From NCBI GenBank assembly GCA_910592005.1, contig CAJVPP010000202.1:1-40888 (forward strand): a DNA stretch of 40,888 nt, in the 5' to 3' direction. Every line of letters starts with the position of its first letter. Position 1 is the stretch's first letter. Source of the DNA: Funneliformis mosseae (lineage: Eukaryota > Glomeromycota > Glomeromycetes > Glomerales > Glomeraceae). The position numbers and the translations under genes are program-made. Positions 35,561-40,888 of the stretch are shown here, in pieces. A model generated the notes under the pieces. That model had not been told where the DNA came from and ran no database searches. It saw only the letters and a list, made by a program, of their open reading frames with translations.

Positions 35561-37081
35561 TTAATCATCAATTTCTTCAATTTCAGAATTTTCATAATCA
35601 CTTTCAGCCAATAACATATCATCACATGATTCTTTATATTCTATGGCTTTGTCAAGTGCTCTTTTCCAAAATTCAATAATAATTTTAGTGGTAACCTTTT
35701 CATTGAAGGCATGCAACAATTTATTTCTAATAGCTAAAAGACTTGGGTGAAAATCAGACCTAGCAACCTCACTTTTAATAATTGACTAAACTCCTTCAAT
35801 TAGTTGGAGTTCACAATGATAAGGTGGAGTATAAAATAAATTGTGACCATGTTCTCTAGCTTTTTTAATATACATAAAAGGTACATTTATTTTATTTTGT
35901 TTTACCAACTCATATAATTCTGCTTTAGTAGAATTTTCTGGAACATCAATACCAGTTGAAGTTAACCAAGCAATTAATGCATTTTTTTTTGAGTTTGATG
36001 TTAGTACTTGTTCAACTCGATGTTTATGATACTGAGCACTATCCATATGAATATTTACTGGTCTATAACGTTCCTTAATATTAGCATAAAGTTTATTAAA
36101 AGATCTTCAAAAATGTCAGCTGTAAAATCCTATGATAATCAATATAGTCCGCTATAATGTTAGAATTTTAAATAATTTCAGAAATATTATCCTAGGCATT
36201 AGCATTTGCTCATTTTCTTCCTCTTGATGAAGATGGTTTTATTGATGGATCTCACATAAGAAGTAAATTAGGAATAACTTTACCATAAAGCTTATTAGTA
36301 TTACCATTGCATATTACAATTATTACTCTAAAAATAACAATTAAGGGATCACGCCCTAGTGAATATACTATTCCATAACTTGGTATCCAAGTACAGTTCG
36401 TAATATAGTACAAATAATAATACGATTTGTCTAAAAAAACCTCTGACCTAATTGAAACTTTATTTTTTCATTATAAGTTTTCAAACTGATATCGTAAATA
36501 ATAGTTATGAAAGATAACATTCGCTAGTGATTCATGCAATATATTTTGACATTTACTATAGTTATAATAATATCCTAATTTATAAAGTAGACGAAGTAAC
36601 TGCTATTTTGATAATTTATGACCATTTTCTTCAAGCTTTTGTCGTAATATTTGTGTTGAAAGTGGAGTATCAGAAGTATTTGCAGGTATAATAAAGCTTC
36701 ATAAAATTTTGGGAATATTATGATTAAATGTATTTTTAGGCTGACTGAGGATTTTTTGTGTTTGAAACTCTCCATTTTTTTTATTTTGTTTAGTAATCAC
36801 ACGCGCAACTGTAACCTCTCCAATACCAAGAATTATAGTAACCTCCTTACGTAATGGCAAGTCATGATGTTACTTCTGGCATTATTGAACCTTAAAAAGT
36901 GTTGATAGACATTAAAAATTATTTTTCGTTCATTATCAGTCAACAGACTTTTATCTCTAGTTAAGTCATCTATGAGAAAAAAAAAGGTTCAAAATTAGTA
37001 AACTATTTAAATTTTGAACACAATCTAACCTTTCGCATCATTTGTACACTCAAATGACATAATTGTTAAATTTTCTATCAT
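35561..37081 (-). pseudogene. Decayed Tc1/mariner-like (DDE) transposase with an intron
   Basis: The start MIENLTIMSF is at 37081; exon 1 (37081-37030) joins in phase to 36969 across a 60-bp GT-AG intron. A helix-turn-helix-like region follows (GIGEVTVARVITKQNK). Then come three catalytic-type segments: FLDKSYYYLYY (first Asp), IHMDSAQYHKHRV (second Asp) and PPYHCELQLIEGV (Glu), the order seen in Tc1/mariner and IS630 enzymes, which cut and paste DNA. The last motif should end in Trp but has TAG (35788-35786). Other stops and at least two frame changes occur (one near 36100). The C-terminus ends EIDD before TAA at 35563-35561. I could not find the element's terminal repeats. Non-functional copy. 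Confidence 0.75.
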
Positions 37082-37258
37082 TTAAAAAAATTAGGTAATG
37101 ATTTTTGTGTATCTACATTTTTGTATCAGACTATATTTAATTTAATAATTCTCATTATTATTAGTATTAAAATCAAAAATATTTTTACTTTCTTAAAAAT
37201 AAGATCATTAAAAATATATTTATCTTTTAAATTAGGATTATTAATTTTATTTTGAAAA

Positions 37259-37897
37259 GTCAGATATAAAGCTCTGAATGGTTCGGATTAATCTGAAGAT
37301 CTTTTGAATTGATTTCAGATTGCATAAAAATCAATCTGAAAATTTTGATTCAGTTCAGATTTTTTTCAGATTATAATTCTAATCTGAATTGAAAAAAATT
37401 TGAACTAAACTGATAATTTTGGATTAATCTGAAAGTTCAGTTCAATTATATGCGAAATTCTTGAAGGATTGCAAAATTTGCAAATTCTCTAAGAGGATTG
37501 CAAAAATTTAGCGAAACTTTTAGAGAATCACAATTTTTTGCGATTTTTCTTCGAATTTCGCAAAAAATTGCGAAAATTTTGGAGAATTGCAATTTTTTGC
37601 AATTTCTTTTAGAATTTCATAAAATTATTATAAAACTTTTGAAGAGTCGCAAAAAATTACGATTTCTCTTTGAATTTACAAACTTTAAAGAAAAATTCTC
37701 GATTTTTTATGATTCTCTTAGAGTTTCACATATAAATTGCGGATTCCTTATATAATCAAACTGTAATTTCAGATTAATTTGAAAAATTCATTTCAGTTCA
37801 AATTTTTACTGGTCTGTAGTTTAGTTCAGATTTAAATTAGCATTTTTAAGATTAATAATCTGAACTAAACTGAATCATTCAGAGTTTTAGTCAGATA
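37259..37897. mobile_element. Non-autonomous hAT-like element with 8-bp target-site duplication
   Basis: gtcagata occurs at 37259-37266 and again at 37890-37897. Between them is a 623-bp element (37267-37889) whose ends are inverted repeats: left TAAAGCTCTGAATGGTTCGG; right in reverse complement TAAAACTCTGAATGATTCAG. Sub-terminal copies of (T)CTGAACT/CAGATT motifs in both orientations occur near both ends. There is no transposase. An 8-bp duplication and TA-starting ends fit the hAT superfamily. The middle is filled by a ~60-bp tandem repeat. Confidence 0.8.
37451..37745. repeat. Diverged ~60-bp minisatellite inside the hAT-like element
   Basis: About five units built on gcgaaa.ttttgaagaattgc followed by aattttttgcgatttct. 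Unit starts are near 37451, 37511, 37571, 37631 and 37690. The units diverge by 20-40 percent by eye. An 85-codon ORF (37498-37755) is a by-product of the near-60-bp period and is not called. Confidence 0.8.
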
Positions 37898-38470
37898 TAT
37901 TTATATTTGCTTATAAAGTTTTTCATTTAGAAATCCATTAAGCATAAATTAATAAATAGTAATCAACTTACTAGAAAATCCTTTAACTTATAAAAAAATT
38001 TTTTTTGAATATATTATTAGACAAAAAATAAGGTTTATATATGACTAGAAATTTAACTGTTTTACTAATTGATCATAAAAAAAAGTAATTGACATGCTAC
38101 ATATTTAATTAATAAATCTAATTTTTTTAATACGTTTTATTTCATTAGCTTATACAGCTAATCATTACTGGATTCCTTTTTTAGATAATAGTTTCATCCT
38201 CTCATTTATCATATATTGTAAATATCTTTACCAAAAATTTCTGCATAAGCAACTTACTCATTAGCATTACATGTACTCGACAAAAATGCGTACTCATACT
38301 TAAACATTTCTTTTTTCTGATTTTTTTATGTCTTTTCTCAAATGCAGAGTCAGACTTTCTGGCCTAAAACTTACACTTAAGTATGATTGTCATATTTGCA
38401 CATTTATTATAAGAAACAGATTAGCTTACAGTTGAGTTGAATCCTAGATTACTTTTTGGATACCATCAGA
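37898..38470. other. AT-rich spacer
   Basis: No supported gene or repeat. Confidence 0.4.
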
Positions 38471-38482
38471 ATAAAATTATTA

Positions 38483-38925
38483 AGCTATCAAATCCCATTT
38501 TATTTCTAATAAAGTAGCTATTCAACATTATGTTAATAACACAGCTCTCAATAATGACTTCAGATCTGTCTCTAAAAAGTAAAATATTTTTACTCCTAGG
38601 GACTCAACTATAAGCGATTATACTAAAGAATTGTTCTAAGGTTACAATAGTAAATATCATGTATATAGTTAGAATACACTTTTTCTCTAACTTACCTTGA
38701 CCATTCTAGGTATAATACACTATTTAGAGGAAAAGAAAACTTTGATCTTATCTTTAATTTTTAGATCTCAATTACAATGTTATCCTCAAGTCTCCACCTT
38801 TCTCAACCGATTAAGGTATTCTTGATCTAATTTGGGCTTGTAGACTTTTAACTGAAGCAGAATTACTGAACCTAATTAAATTTGAAGGCTCTGAATATGA
38901 AGGTGATATACTTGATATATTCTGA
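38483..38925 (+). pseudogene. Decayed coding sequence of unknown family
   Basis: Coding-like segments follow each other on the plus strand with stops and a frame change. First comes SHFISNKVAIQHYVNNTALN (from about 38490), then NIFTPRDSTISDYTKELF after an in-frame TAA, and finally DLIWACRLLTEAELLNLIKF and GSEYEGDILDIF up to TGA at 38923-38925. I do not recognise the family. Composition and length argue for a real former gene. Confidence 0.4.
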
Positions 38926-39222
38926 AAGGGTGTTCCTGTCAATTTTCATCTGGATTAAAAGTATTAGTTCCTGTCTCAACCTGAGTATTGTGGTAGCAAT
39001 CCTATCTATTTCCATCTGAATTAGAGCTATCAGTTCCTATTCTGACCTAACCAATACAACTTACATCTAATATATTCTGAAATAGGGCACTCTTGTCTAT
39101 TTTCATCTGGATTAGAAATATCAGTTTCTGTCTTAGCCTGAAAATTGATAATAATAAGTCTATTCCTATTTGGATTAGGGCTGTCAGTTCCTGTTCTGGT
39201 CTAACTAATACGACTTACATCT
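38914..39222. repeat. Two tandem copies of a ~154-bp unit
   Basis: Copy 1 (about 38914-39068) and copy 2 (39069-39222) both run from tgatatattctga/aatatattctga to acttacatct. Within each unit a shorter motif occurs twice: tattttcatctggattaga followed by atcagttcctgtct. There are thus four related sub-units. Read on the minus strand the sub-units give a repeated TETDISNPDENRQ-like peptide, so the repeat may derive from a coding repeat. Confidence 0.8.
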
Positions 39223-40888
39223 TTTGATTGGAATTAAGCTTTTCATTTTAGATAGGAAAATAAGACATTTACTTCTGATCTATGTTTTCTGCATAGATTA
39301 AGTCCTAACGTGCAAACAAAAATTTATAGCTTTATTAGAAAAAAATTATTTGTGAAAGGGAAAAAGTAGGGTTGATATTTATTTATTATTTTCTTTATAT
39401 TATTATATAGGTAAATATTCTTATACTTATCTTTATGAATGCTTTTATGCACTGCCAAGCTGTGTTAACAAATAACCTTGAAGTAACCTTAAAATAACAT
39501 AATCATGTGATGATTTTACTATGAAATCTATCACTTGATCAAAGTGATCTAGGTTACTTCAAAAAAAGGAAAATGATCTTGAAATATGCTGATACTGCTG
39601 CTAAGTGAGTACACCTCATTAGTACTATAAGTGTATTAGCAAAGTTGTAAGATACAGTGTTGATATATTAGCTTCAAAGACTATTCTGATATTACAAACG
39701 AAGAATTGAGAATTAAAACAAGATTCAAAAAAATAATTTTAAGTATAACTAACACAAGCAAAAGATTATGATATAATGTTAAACTTAGCAGGTAGAGTAT
39801 TTTTCTCGATCTTAGTTTATACCTGGGATAGCAAAATAGCTTAAATATATTAATTATATGTCATATATAAATATGTTTACATAAATGGTTGTTGACTATT
39901 ACTACAAACCTTGAGTATAATTATGAAAAAATATTTATCAATCGAAATCATATGAGTGTTGATCAATTCCTGAATTTCAGTTCTCGTAGATGGCTATAAG
40001 AAATGAAATTTGCCAGAAAGTGACTTAGAGCTTGCAAAACTATTATCTTCTTTTTTGTTTAGAAATTTTGAGAATTATATTAGATGGAAAGATAAACTTT
40101 TGATGAGTTTTACTAAGGATTTTATTCTGCCAAAATATCATTATTGGGATAAACGAAATCAGATCAGATTTAATGTTTTAGTATAGATATTTTAGATAGA
40201 CAAAATACTATTGTGGTCTGTGAATATTAGCATAGAATGCTATTTCACTTTATAAACAAGTTTATGTATCAATCGAATCATGTAATTTATTTTTATATTT
40301 AATAAAGCTACATTTAACAGTGTAATTCTGATGAGATATTGCCTTGCTTATATCTATGCTGATGAACTTTAAATTATTTTCACCTTGTATAAATAATATA
40401 AAATACTCCATTAATTGATTCATTAAGAGAATTAAATGCCAAGCTTTTAGCTAAGATTGAGTTTTTTGATTCTAGTATTTATTTTTATATTTATTATTTA
40501 ATCATATTTTTATATAATTATATTTACTGAAAAATATTCTTTTTTTTTATATAATTTAACTATTATATTAAAAATTAATAATAAATAAAAAAAACTAATA
40601 AAATAAAAAAAATATATATTATACTATTATTAATATAATAATATTATAATTTTAACATAAATGGTATTTTAAATTATAATAAATCCCTATAAAAAATTTG
40701 CATACGTTTTTTTATTATTATAAATAAGTTTTGTATATATTTTTAGAAATTCTGTAACACATTTTCTTATATTTTATAAGGAATTTTTTTTAGCATTTTT
40801 TATAAAAAAGAATGTATAAGGAATTGTTAATTAATAATATATAAAAATAATAAAAAAAAATTATATTTTATTACATTGAAAATTATAA
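39223..40888. other. AT-rich terminal region without recognised genes
   Basis: No open frame of coding character was seen; the last ~400 bp is nearly pure A/T. Confidence 0.5.

Noticed and set aside
37498..37755. 85-codon plus ORF rich in Phe, Lys and Ile
   Set aside because: Created by the ~60-bp minisatellite; no domain and no conserved start.
1..40888. tRNA genes, rRNA, CRISPR arrays or bacterial-type promoters
   Set aside because: No tRNA B-box with paired arms and no spaced identical repeats were seen; the genome is eukaryotic.

Overview
The window looks like nuclear DNA of a filamentous fungus, most likely an arbuscular mycorrhizal fungus of the Rhizophagus type (Glomeromycotina). It is very AT-rich. 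The genes have many short introns (about 60-110 bp), and the gene set is fungal: NoxR, Pho85, Oma1, a Dic1-type carrier and a mitochondrial S15 protein. Gene-rich stretches alternate with AT deserts and decayed mobile DNA. The organism call is inference; the gene families are read directly from translations.

Layout. 1-1674: a 77-bp exact copy of one NoxR exon at the very edge, a small inverted-repeat element, then an AT desert. 1675-3391 (+): OMA1, a mitochondrial M48 metallopeptidase. 3702-4977 (-): a mitochondrial dicarboxylate carrier. 5909-8698 (+): NoxR, the p67phox-like activator of fungal NADPH oxidases (TPR region plus C-terminal PB1), with an apparent +1 frameshift in its low-complexity linker. 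9920-10203: an inverted-repeat element carrying degenerate telomere-like repeats. 10204-12459: AT desert with a decayed coding fragment. 12460-13403 (+): mitochondrial ribosomal protein uS15m. 13719-15646 (-): PHO85-type cyclin-dependent kinase in 13 exons; one of its introns has the ends and branch site of a U12-dependent AT-AC intron. 16656-18005 (+): intronless SET-domain (SMYD-like) protein. 19035-24254 (-): a 1,682-residue multipass membrane protein with a long disordered N-terminus. 27446-29424 (+): a 394-residue two-helix membrane protein in nine exons, one only 10 nt long.

From about 30 kb to the end the window is mobile and decayed: a 62-bp tandem repeat; a broken ORF with family B DNA polymerase-like motifs that runs, in one frame, into an F-box and a leucine-rich tail; a RING-type ORF interrupted by a TAG; a decayed Tc1/mariner-like (DDE) transposase with its own intron; a 623-bp non-autonomous element with an 8-bp target duplication of hAT type; and diverged tandem repeats.

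The intact genes do not form an operon-like or cooperating system. Three (OMA1, the carrier, uS15m) are mitochondrial; NoxR and Pho85 belong to signalling. Gene pairs are divergent or convergent with spacers of 0.3-3 kb. I found no tRNA, rRNA or CRISPR array. The most notable single signal is the AT-AC intron in the kinase; the polymerase/F-box chimera and the hAT-like element come next.
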